Shown: in pieces, positions 54,910 to 62,383 of the stretch | How positions within the stretch are numbered: position 1 is the stretch's first letter | Layout: every line of letters starts with the position of its first letter | Assembly: GCA_003481775.1 (NCBI GenBank) | Contig: QULU01000017.1 | Coordinates: 24,350 to 88,349, forward strand | Source: Clostridiaceae bacterium OM02-2AC | Lineage (GTDB): Bacteria; Bacillota_I; Bacilli_A; Erysipelotrichales; Erysipelotrichaceae | Direction: 5' to 3' | DNA: 64,000 nt | Notes under the pieces: generated by a model | Told to the model about the DNA's origin: nothing | The model's input: only the letters and a program-made list of their open reading frames with translations | Databases searched by the model: none | Position numbers and translations under genes: made by a program

Positions 54910-54930
54910 CCCCATTTTATGGGGTTTTTT
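54910..54930 (+). terminator. rpsI terminator
   Basis: CCCCAT-ttt-ATGGGG is followed by TTTTTT. It is embedded in a longer imperfect palindrome (GAAAGC/GCTTTC, CACTCA/TGAGTG). Confidence 0.85.
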
Positions 54931-55119
54931 GTTGCTTTCATGAGTGTGCGTGAGTGTACATGAGTGATGCGGAGGTTCTAGTTAGGTAGCACTTAGGTAG
55001 CAAACCTGCGCAGAGTTTGGCGTAACTTTCGGCGTAAAATTAAATAAAGTCGCTGACATTGTTTTACCTGCACGTTATGATGAAGATACAAGATATCATA
55101 AATGCAGGGAGTGATTCAA

Positions 55120-55395
55120 ATGAAATACAAGAATATGCAGGATGCAATGAAAGTGACTGGAATTCGTCTGAAGGAGTTGAGAGAGGCAGTTGGACTGACG
55201 CCCACCATGCTTGGCAAGAAATGCAATAAACATCATAACGTTATTCTTAGCATAGAAAAGGGGATGACTGATCCTTCTCTTCTGTTACTGAATGAACTGC
55301 TTACAGCATTAGGGTCAGAACTGCATGAATTCTTTGATGAACGTTTTGACGAGATATTCGAACAGATGATTGAGGCAGAACATGGGAAAATGTAG
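55120..55395 (+). CDS. XRE family helix-turn-helix regulator
   Basis: The 91-residue protein is a single HTH_XRE domain: IRLKELREAVGLTPTMLGKKCNKHHNVILSIEKGMTDPSLLLLNELLTALG, with an acidic C-terminus. ATG 55120 follows GGGAGTGA; an upstream in-frame ATG at 55102 lies in that site. It overlaps the next HTH gene. A near-identical copy lies at 59065. It probably controls the genes that follow in the island. Confidence 0.8.
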   Translation: MKYKNMQDAMKVTGIRLKELREAVGLTPTMLGKKCNKHHNVILSIEKGMTDPSLLLLNELLTALGSELHEFFDERFDEIFEQMIEAEHGKM

Positions 55396-55717
55396 TTATG
55401 ATGAAGATATGATCCTTCATGCTGTAGGAAATCGTTTAAGAGAGCTTAGTCAAGAGTATGGATACACATTTAAGGAAATGGCAAAAGAAGCCTGTATAGA
55501 TAGAGATAATTATATGCGTGTAGAACGGGGAGAACGCAATTCATCTATTGGGCTATTCTGTAATATAGCATCTGGCTTAAATATAAAAGTTTCTGATATA
55601 TTCAATGAGGAATATAAAGAATATTTAAAAAAATATGATGATATTGCCTTCTTAAGGAAAATATTATCCTCGGATGAATATAAGCTCATCAAGAAAAAAA
55701 AGTTATCAATATGTTGA
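55382..55717 (+). CDS. XRE family helix-turn-helix regulator (second of pair)
   Basis: The 111-residue protein has an HTH_XRE domain: GNRLRELSQEYGYTFKEMAKEACIDRDNYMRVERGERNSSIGLFCNIASGLNIKVSDIF. It overlaps the first XRE gene by 14 nt and the start of a third, truncated HTH frame by 7 nt. The copy in the later module is broken after about 38 residues. Confidence 0.75.
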   Translation: MGKCSYDEDMILHAVGNRLRELSQEYGYTFKEMAKEACIDRDNYMRVERGERNSSIGLFCNIASGLNIKVSDIFNEEYKEYLKKYDDIAFLRKILSSDEYKLIKKKKLSIC

Positions 55718-55836
55718 AAAAGTACAGAACTAAAAGCGGAATCAGTCAGAGTATATTAGCATCTGAATTAGGTGTATCAAGAAATATGATAAATAATCTG
55801 GAGTATGGAAGAGGAAGAATAATAAGCTGCTTCTGA
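55711..55836 (+). pseudogene. Truncated third HTH gene
   Basis: A frame starting at ATG 55711 encodes LKKYRTKSGISQSILASEL and SRNMINNLEYGRGR, a clear start of an HTH_XRE domain, and then stops after 41 residues. The break lies at about 55818, where transposase remnant sequence begins. It looks like a gene cut by insertion. Confidence 0.6.
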
Positions 55837-56310
55837 ATCACAACGGCCATCACTGCTATTCTTATGATGATCATTCTTAGCATAAGAATCCAGGTATTTT
55901 CCATCCCCAGCTACGCGTTCACCAAATTCTTCTATAGAATCATACATATCTTCCACCAATCCTGAAAAAAATATCATTCAGTAAATCCTGATGCTTTGTG
56001 AGTCGCTGATAAAACAATGGAAATACGCCAGGATTTGGCATCAGTTTTTTCTTTCCATAGGTATAATCTTCATCCTTTAGTCCACACAGTCTACGTAAGG
56101 TAGGATTACGCAATAATTCCCGTCGTAATTTTTCAACAGTATTCAGCTGACAGATTTTTTTTATGACCAGCAGTTTTACCATCGTTTCATTTGAATAATC
56201 GTTTCTTCCATTTTTACGATCCTTATCCAGCGCATCGATAAGAGGTTGCATAGGCAATTGGGAAAAAACATGGAAATACGTTCAAGATCACCAAGTTCTT
56301 CAATTTGCAT
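55818..56310 (-). pseudogene. Frameshifted, truncated transposase remnant
   Basis: Three adjacent frames join into one transposase-like N-terminal half: MQIEELGDLERISMFFP, then PMQPLIDALDKDRKNGRNDYSNETMVKLLVIKK through RRELLRNPTLRRLCGL and FPLFYQRLTKHQDLLNDIFF, then SGLVEDMYDSIEEFG and DGKYLDSYAKNDH. The frame changes fall at T-runs near 56266 and 55968. The DDE core and the element ends are missing. It most resembles IS1182/IS5-like DDE transposases. The insertion interrupts the HTH frame at 55711. Confidence 0.65.
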
Positions 56311-56412
56311 ATAGTGTTGTCATCACTTGTTTTGGATTGACAGAAGTGTCGTTACGAGTAAGCTACAAAAAACTTTAACTTGTTTTTTTATAAGGCTTCG
56401 GAGTCCTCTAGA

Positions 56413-56555
56413 CGATAGAAAACTCAAGTTTCAACACTTCGTACAACCATGAACACACAAGAAAGCTCCAATTCATGTTTTTTTTGCTTTCATGAGTGTA
56501 CGAGAGCGTGTATGCTTGATGCAGAGGTTCTAGTTATTTAGCACTTAGGCAGAAA
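56413..56555 (+). repeat. Third, shorter copy (C) of the att-like block
   Basis: CGATAGAAAACT-ca-AGTTTC, a degenerate 10-nt array, CTTTCATGAGTGTACG, GCAGAGGTTCTAGTTA and GCACTTAGGCAG follow the same order as copies A and B. Its hairpin arms differ from both but still pair. The XRE genes are not repeated here. Confidence 0.7.
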
Positions 56556-56712
56556 ATCTGTTATAATGAATGAAAATAGATAAGTTGGATTTGGCAGATG
56601 GCTCTTGAATAAATGATTACACATTGATTTCTATCTACTAATTGCGACATAAAAAGTCGAGAAGAAATAACCTATTTACTCTATAATTGCAATTAGAGAG
56701 GAGGCGGTTAAT
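56556..56712. other. Upstream region of AraC/GyrI gene
   Basis: It contains TATAATG near 56572 and ends in the AGAGGAGG ribosome binding site of the regulator gene. No coding frame is supported. Confidence 0.3.
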
Positions 56713-57582
56713 GTGGACTGGATGAAACAGCTTAATGAGGTTATGGATTATATTGATATCAATTTGCAAAGTGAAATATCATATGACAGAATATCTGAAA
56801 TTGCATGTTGTTCGATATACAACTTTCAGAGAATGTTCTCATACATAGCACAAACCTCATTATCAGAGTATATCAGAAATCGCAGACTAACCCTTGCAGC
56901 GTTTGATATAATAAAGGGGAATGAAAGAATCATTGATGTTGCCTTGAAGTATGGCTATGATTCGCAAGATGCTTTTTCGCGTGCTTTTAGAAACTTTCAT
57001 GGAGTATTGCCGTCAACAGTAAGAAACGAACCAGTGATGCTTAAATCCTGCCCTAAGCTCTCCTTTCAAATTACAATGAAAGGAGCTGAGAAGATGAAGT
57101 ATCAAATTGAGCAATGGCCTGCATTTCAAGTGGCTGGTATTTCACACAGGATTAAAACGAACAGAGCTTTTGAACTTGTTCCGCAGATATGGGAAAAGGC
57201 GTGGAAAAAAGGTACTATGAAGAAATTTATGCAGTTTTTTCCGGATTATCGACCTTCCGGTTTTTTGGGAATTGCCACTGGAGGCGGGTGGGGAAGTACA
57301 GATGAAATGGACTATATTTTGGCTGTCACAAACCATGTAGATATACCGGATTGTTATCATGCACCTGTTCCGGAAGGAATGACGGTTTTCTCCTATCCTG
57401 CTGCAACATGGGTTATCATCAATGCAGATGGTGAAATTCCAAAGGCAGTGCAGGATGTTTACCAGAAATTTTATTCTGAATGGCTGCCAAGATCAGGCTA
57501 TAAGCTTTCAGACTTGCCTGTGTTTGAATGCTATCTGCAAGAAGATCACCAAGAAGTATGGATAGCAGTTGAGGAAGCATAA
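56713..57582 (+). CDS. AraC family regulator with GyrI-like effector domain
   Basis: The 289-residue protein has an N-terminal AraC HTH pair (about residues 5-105: YDRISEIACCSIYNFQRMFSYIAQTSLSEYIRNRRL and IIDVALKYGYDSQDAFSRAFRNFHG) and a C-terminal GyrI-like ligand-binding domain (about 125-289: QIEQWPAFQVAGISHRI, YPAATWVIINADGEIP, FECYLQEDHQEVWIAVE). It is of the Rob/BmrR-like type that senses small amphipathic molecules. GTG 56713 is chosen for the AGGAGG site 8 nt upstream; ATG 56722 is an alternative. Confidence 0.88.
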   Translation: MDWMKQLNEVMDYIDINLQSEISYDRISEIACCSIYNFQRMFSYIAQTSLSEYIRNRRLTLAAFDIIKGNERIIDVALKYGYDSQDAFSRAFRNFHGVLPSTVRNEPVMLKSCPKLSFQITMKGAEKMKYQIEQWPAFQVAGISHRIKTNRAFELVPQIWEKAWKKGTMKKFMQFFPDYRPSGFLGIATGGGWGSTDEMDYILAVTNHVDIPDCYHAPVPEGMTVFSYPAATWVIINADGEIPKAVQDVYQKFYSEWLPRSGYKLSDLPVFECYLQEDHQEVWIAVEEA

Positions 57583-58022
57583 GATATATTGATATAGTAT
57601 CGGAAGAATTATTTGGACTTTGTGGGCACTCTTGTATAGCAGTGCTGATCGCCGCAACTGTTAAATGAATTGTAAAGCAAACAAAATGCTGCGAAGGAAA
57701 CATAGCAGGCAGAAAGCATTTGAGGAAGTGGATTTATACCCTATCCTTCATACTAAGAAAATGAAGGACATAAAGGGGAAAACTGACTGAACTTTTCACG
57801 TGCTATGTTGTATTCTTACTATTAAGGATGAACAAAAAAATCATTTTATTCTTTATTATAAAGGTATATATTATGATTCAAAAAATATTAAGGAGATCAT
57901 AAGCTATATGAGGATTTTCGTTTAGTAAAAGAGGAAGGGCTTTTAAATTTTTAAAGACTTATTATATTCCGGCTTATAGGATCATGTAGAGAGTAATTAA
58001 GGTTAGAATTTAGGAGGCTATG
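57583..58022. other. AT-rich gap without genes
   Basis: No frame with a ribosome binding site or family was found in this 440-nt stretch between the AraC/GyrI-like regulator and the acetyltransferase. Confidence 0.3.
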
Positions 58023-58604
58023 ATGACAAAGCTATTTGAGATATTTCCATATTTGGAAAACGATAAGGTGATAATAAAAAGAATGGAATTAAATGATGTT
58101 GAAGCATTGTCAGAGATTAGTAATAATGACAATGTATATAAGTTTATACCTCCATTTCTATATAAGAAAAGTAGTAAAGCATTAGAGACCGCTATCAAAC
58201 ATTTAGGTAAAAGGGATTTTGAAAAGAAAAAACAAATAATTGCAGGCATCTATTTAAAGGATAGTCCTGATAGATTAGTGGGCTTAGCAGAAATGTTTGA
58301 CTACAAAAAAAGAGAAAACAAGATAACAATAGGGTATAAAGTGAATGAAGATTATTGGAATAAGAGAATCGCATCGAATACTCTAAAACTAATGGTTGAT
58401 TATTTAGTAAACGAAATCGGAATCACGACTCTTAATGCTTTTGTTATGCCAGAAAATTTACATTCATCAAGAATATTATTGAATAATGGATTTGTAAAAG
58501 AGGATTATACTTCGCAAGAAAAGAATTGGGGCGGTCAAGAAATCGTATCTGTTGATGCTTATACATATAGAAAGACTCCAGCTTATCCATTATCTAGCAA
58601 ATAG
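58023..58604 (+). CDS. GNAT family N-acetyltransferase
   Basis: The 193-residue protein is a RimJ/RimL-type GNAT acetyltransferase: VIIKRMELNDVEALSEISNND at the start, GLAEMFDYKKRENKITIGYKVNEDYWNKRIASNTLKLMVDYLV as the acetyl-CoA region, and LHSSRILLNNGFVKEDYT near the end. The acceptor is unknown; protein N-termini, amino acids or an antibiotic are possible. ATG 58023 is 5 nt from AGGAGG; ATG 58020 is closer. Codon use is AT-rich like the rest of the island. Confidence 0.85.
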   Translation: MTKLFEIFPYLENDKVIIKRMELNDVEALSEISNNDNVYKFIPPFLYKKSSKALETAIKHLGKRDFEKKKQIIAGIYLKDSPDRLVGLAEMFDYKKRENKITIGYKVNEDYWNKRIASNTLKLMVDYLVNEIGITTLNAFVMPENLHSSRILLNNGFVKEDYTSQEKNWGGQEIVSVDAYTYRKTPAYPLSSK

Positions 58605-58804
58605 TAAGATACAGCCAAAGAGCGTGAATAAAAACAACGATGTGCACCGTATCTCTCAACGCAGAAAAAATACGATCTATATTAAAATAGAAATTGAATT
58701 CTCTTTTCCATAAATATAGTAGGCAATATAAAACCAAAGGGTATGAGTAGTTGGGCATACGTACTGGGGATGGTTTCAGTTAGATTATAAAGAGAAGGAA
58801 TCTA

Positions 58805-59442
58805 TCAAAACGATAGAAAGTACTTACTTTCTACACTCTCGTACACTTATGTACACTCACGAAAGCCCCATTTTATGGGGTTTTTTGTTGTATGCATGAC
58901 TGTGCGTGATGCGGAGGTTCTTGTTGGGTAGCACTTAGGTAGCAAACCTGCGCAGAGTTTGGCGTAACTTTCGGCGTAAAATTTTATTGGGCTGCTGACA
59001 TCATTGTTTCTCATGCACGTTATGATGAAGATGCAAGATATCATAATTGCAGGGAGTGATTCAAATGAAATACAAGAATATGCAGGATGCAATGAAAGTG
59101 ACTGGAATTCGTCTGAAGGAGTTGAGAGAGGCAGTTGGACTGACGCCCACCATGCTTGGCAAGAAATGCTATAAACATCATAATGTTATTCTGAGCATAG
59201 AAAAGGGGGGGACTGATCCTTCCCTTCTGTTATTGAATGAACTGCTTATAGCATTAGGGATAGAACTGGATGAATTCTTTGATGAACGCTTTGATGAGAT
59301 ATTCAATCAGATGAGCGAGGTGGAACATGGGGAAATGTAGTTATGATGAAGACATGATTCTTCATGCTGTAGGAAATCGTTTAAGAGAGCTTAGACAAGA
59401 GTATGGATACACATTTAAGGAAATGGCAAAAGAAGCATGTAT
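58805..59442 (+). repeat. Long direct repeat, copy B
   Basis: This repeats copy A at 54849. The core TCAAAACGATAGAAA is identical, the hairpin has changed arms (GAAAGT/ACTTTC), the terminator CCCCAT-ttt-ATGGGG with its T-run is kept at 58866-58886, the right-hand 10-nt array is shortened, and the first XRE gene is nearly identical. Homology ends at about 59442 inside the second XRE gene. Confidence 0.85.
59065..59340 (+). CDS. XRE family helix-turn-helix regulator (copy of 55120)
   Basis: The 91-residue protein differs from the copy at 55120 at only a few positions (for example CYKHH for CNKHH, GGTDP for GMTDP, LDEFF for LHEFF). ATG 59065 follows GGGAGTGA. It is intact, unlike its partner gene downstream. 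It may regulate the defence genes that follow. Confidence 0.8.
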   Translation: MKYKNMQDAMKVTGIRLKELREAVGLTPTMLGKKCYKHHNVILSIEKGGTDPSLLLLNELLIALGIELDEFFDERFDEIFNQMSEVEHGEM

Positions 59443-59491
59443 TATTTATCATGATATTAAAGACTTAATAGATGCTATAGATAGAAAATAA
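59327..59491 (+). pseudogene. Truncated second XRE gene
   Basis: The frame matches the start of the HTH protein at 55382 for about 38 residues (GNRLRELRQEYGYTFKEMAKEAC) and then continues into unrelated sequence to a stop at 59491, giving 54 residues. The break marks the end of repeat B and the start of the defence module. Confidence 0.65.
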
Positions 59492-59591
59492 ATTACAAAG
59501 AAAAAAAATCAACGTGCATTTGAGAAAAATTCTCATATAAATGTTGAATTATATATTAATTGGCATATAATATAAATAGGAGGCGATTATA

Positions 59592-60866
59592 ATGTTGATC
59601 CAATTTGCTTTTAAAAATTTCAAATCATTTAGAGATGATGCTACTTTAGATCTATCTGCAACTAAGATAAGTGAATTTAATGATAGAGTAATAGAATTAG
59701 GAAACGAAAAGATACTTCCAGTTGCTGCAATATTTGGTGCTAATGCAAGTGGAAAATCTAATATACAGCAAGCGTTTTCCTATATGGTTTATTATGTTAT
59801 GCGCTCTTTTGCATTTGGCGGTGATGCTGATGAAAAAAAGAATAAAAGTGAATTTATGCAGCCGACACCATTTTTATTTGACAATGCGAGCAAAAATGCA
59901 CCATCAACCTTTGAAGTTTATTTTATAGGTGATGAAAATGATAAGTGTAGACAGTATAATTATGGATTTAGTGTGGATAGTAAAGGCGTTTGTGAAGAAT
60001 GGCTTAATGTTTGTGCAAAAAGCGCAAGAGGAAAATTTAAACCATTGTTTTATAGAAATAGAGAAAGTGATGAATTAGATTTAAGTGGTTTGCCTAAGAA
60101 AACTCATGACAACATTAAGACTTCACTACAGAATGAAACTCTTATTGTATCTTTGGGTGCAAAATTAAAAGTTGAAAAACTTAAGTATATTCGTGATTGG
60201 TTCTTAAAACATGAGATGGCTGATTTTGGTGATCCGTTTGAAAACTTATTCCTTTCTAGATATACACCAGAAGGTTTTTCTGATAACGAGAATGTTAGAA
60301 AAAAGGTTGTGGATTACTTTTCTTCTTTTGATGATTCTATTATTGACTTTAAGGTAGAAAAGTTAAAAGATGATGAAGACGATAATGAGCATTTGAAAAT
60401 CAATACAGTGCACAGATTAATCAATTCTGATGAAACTGTCACTTTACCTTTGCAGGAGGAATCAGCAGGAACATTAAAAATGTTTGCTTTATATCCTTCT
60501 TTACAAGAAGTAATGGAAACAGGTGGTGTTTTATTTGTAGATGAATTAAATTCCAGACTTCATCCATTACTTGTGAGAAACTTTTTAATCAATTTTCTTG
60601 ATCCTTCTATCAATAAAAATCATGCTCAAATTATTTTTACCACTCATGATTCATGGACATTATCAAATAATTTATTAAGAAGAGATGAGGTTTGGTTTAC
60701 AGAAAAAGATAATAATGGTATTTCGTCGTTGTACTCATTAGCTGATTTTGTAGACGAAGATGGCCAAAAAATAAGAAAAGATGAGAATTATGAAAAAAAT
60801 TATCTTTTAGGTAAGTATGGGGCAATTCCAGAATTGAAGTCAATGATGGTGATGGAGGATGATTAG
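59592..60866 (+). CDS. AAA family ATPase, AbiLi/RloA-like
   Basis: The 424-residue protein is an ABC-type AAA ATPase of the RloA / AbiLi group. Walker A is FGANASGKSN at 48-57 with the preceding FKSFRDDATLDLSA typical of this family, and Walker B is GVLFVDELNSRLHPLL near residue 315, followed by TTHD. AGGAGG precedes the ATG. The RloB gene starts 3 nt after its stop. Together the pair corresponds to the AbiL abortive-infection system, in which the ATPase is thought to sense phage and activate the RloB nuclease-like partner. Confidence 0.85.
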   Translation: MLIQFAFKNFKSFRDDATLDLSATKISEFNDRVIELGNEKILPVAAIFGANASGKSNIQQAFSYMVYYVMRSFAFGGDADEKKNKSEFMQPTPFLFDNASKNAPSTFEVYFIGDENDKCRQYNYGFSVDSKGVCEEWLNVCAKSARGKFKPLFYRNRESDELDLSGLPKKTHDNIKTSLQNETLIVSLGAKLKVEKLKYIRDWFLKHEMADFGDPFENLFLSRYTPEGFSDNENVRKKVVDYFSSFDDSIIDFKVEKLKDDEDDNEHLKINTVHRLINSDETVTLPLQEESAGTLKMFALYPSLQEVMETGGVLFVDELNSRLHPLLVRNFLINFLDPSINKNHAQIIFTTHDSWTLSNNLLRRDEVWFTEKDNNGISSLYSLADFVDEDGQKIRKDENYEKNYLLGKYGAIPELKSMMVMEDD

Positions 60867-60869
60867 TTT

Positions 60870-61514
60870 ATGGGAAGGGAAGATAGGCGAGGTAAAAGAA
60901 AATCTAGAGAACAATCTAGAAAAAGAAGAGTTCCAGAATTGGGATATTATTATATCGTAACTGATACTGATCAGACAGAAAAGAATTATTTAGAAGGATT
61001 AAGAGATTCCATACCAGAAGTATTAAAAGGGAAAATTGTGATAAAGGTTACAAAATCAAGGACAGTCGATTTAGTGAAAACATGTAAAGAAGGAGCATCT
61101 CTATATCCCCAATACAGTGAACCTTGGATCGTTTTTGATCGTGATCAGGTAAAAGATTTTGATAGTATCATAAAGAATGCTGAACAAAGTGGAGTTCATG
61201 CTGGCTGGTCAAATCCTTGTCTTGAAATCTGGTTATATGCTTATTTTGGTTGTATGCCTAATATTCAAGATTCCGTTAGCTGTTGTAATAGATTTGCAGT
61301 TGAGTATGAGAGAAAAACTGGTCAAAAGTATGATAAAGCAGAAAAAGATTTATATAAAAAATTATGTGAATTTGGCGATGAAGAAAATGCTATAAAAATT
61401 GCACAGCAAAAAAGAAGTCAGTGTATTAATAATGGGATGTTAATACCATCTGAAATGATTCCTTGTACTAATGTTGATGGTTTAGTAAAAGAAATTAAAG
61501 AAAAATGTATGTAG
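60870..61514 (+). CDS. RloB-like protein (AbiLii)
   Basis: The 214-residue protein carries the RloB domain: YYYIVTDTDQTEKNYLEGL, PWIVFDRDQVKDFDSII and HAGWSNPCLEIWLYAYFG. The conserved Glu/Asp residues fit a Toprim-like or nuclease-like active site. The N-terminus is strongly basic (RRGKRKSREQSRKRR). It is 3 nt downstream of the ATPase, so both form one operon. Confidence 0.85.
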   Translation: MGREDRRGKRKSREQSRKRRVPELGYYYIVTDTDQTEKNYLEGLRDSIPEVLKGKIVIKVTKSRTVDLVKTCKEGASLYPQYSEPWIVFDRDQVKDFDSIIKNAEQSGVHAGWSNPCLEIWLYAYFGCMPNIQDSVSCCNRFAVEYERKTGQKYDKAEKDLYKKLCEFGDEENAIKIAQQKRSQCINNGMLIPSEMIPCTNVDGLVKEIKEKCM

Positions 61515-61648
61515 TCTTTGAAGTCATAGGAACCTGCGTGTTCAAATTGTACAAGAAAAAAACGCTTATTTAATTAAGTTTACAAAGATGATTAGAAAAA
61601 TAAATATTATTTTTCAGCAAAGAAAACAGATATAAAGAAGGAGGAATG

Positions 61649-62374
61649 ATGGGAGTCATGTTAGACTATATTCGTGAAAATATATTCAGTTCAGTATTTA
61701 GTTTTCTGATTGGTTCATTTTTAACATGGATTTGGGTTAATAGAGGAAAGTTGAAGATATTGGGACATTCTATTGTCCATATGAAAAGTGATTATCGAAT
61801 TAGCGCGGCTTATTTATTTAAAATTAAAGTTGATAGCAAATACTTGCTAATTAAGGGAAATAGAATTGATCAGTATCAACCAATTGGTGGGGTATATAAA
61901 TACAACGAATCATTTAGGGATACTTACAATAAGTTACAAATTAGATGTGAGAGCAATGGATCTTTTTATGAAAAAAATGACCTTCGAGTATATGTTAAAG
62001 GAAAGTATTTAACCAAATTTTTAACATGGTATGGGTCAATGAGAAATAGAGAGATTACTGTGCATAGAGAATTTTTTGAAGAGATGGTTCAAACTGGTAT
62101 AATTGATAAGGATGATTTTTTTAATTTAGACTTTGAGTTTATTAGAAAAATAAATTCAGGAATACATTATTCTGTACATTTCAAATGCGATGAAATATTA
62201 CTTTTTGATATATATGAGGTGTTTTTAACGCAGAAGTCTTTAGAAAGTGTGAAACAAGTAGCAGATAAAAACAAAAACATTATTTTAGTAGAATATGATG
62301 ATATAGAAAGAGAATGTACAGAAATTGGAGATAAATCCTATAAAATCTCTGAAAATTCAAAATATTTAAGATAA
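61649..62374 (+). CDS. Transmembrane NUDIX-like CBASS effector (Cap16-like)
   Basis: The 241-residue protein has an N-terminal membrane segment (SSVFSFLIGSFLTWIWV) and a cytosolic domain that looks like the SMODS-associated NUDIX domain: AAYLFKIKVDSKYLLIKG, DQYQPIGGVYKY and a Nudix-box-like REFFEEMVQTGI near residue 150. It ends 9 nt before a CD-NTase gene, the usual effector position in CBASS. Its likely role is membrane disruption on binding the cyclic oligonucleotide. ATG 61649 is 4 nt from GGAGG; ATG 61646 and 61658 are alternatives. Confidence 0.65.
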   Translation: MGVMLDYIRENIFSSVFSFLIGSFLTWIWVNRGKLKILGHSIVHMKSDYRISAAYLFKIKVDSKYLLIKGNRIDQYQPIGGVYKYNESFRDTYNKLQIRCESNGSFYEKNDLRVYVKGKYLTKFLTWYGSMRNREITVHREFFEEMVQTGIIDKDDFFNLDFEFIRKINSGIHYSVHFKCDEILLFDIYEVFLTQKSLESVKQVADKNKNIILVEYDDIERECTEIGDKSYKISENSKYLR

Positions 62375-62383
62375 GGAGGAGCA

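Larger units (their letters stand above)
54849..55497 (+). repeat. Long direct repeat, copy A (att-like block plus XRE pair)
   Basis: This stretch from the rpsI end through the second XRE gene's first third recurs as copy B at 58805-59442 with high identity. It starts with the 15-nt core TCAAAACGATAGAAA, then GAAAACacctGTTTTC, three 10-nt units (TACACTTACG, TACAACTATG, TACACTCACG), the rpsI terminator, three inverted 10-nt units at 54941-54970, a direct repeat of TTAGGTAGCA at 54982 and 54993, and GGCGTAA twice. A shorter third copy lies at 56413. Confidence 0.85.

Noticed and set aside
58847..59092. 81-codon minus-strand frame in repeat copy B
   Set aside because: It lies within the att-like repeat and has no ribosome binding site; repeat conservation is at DNA level, with frames disrupted between copies.
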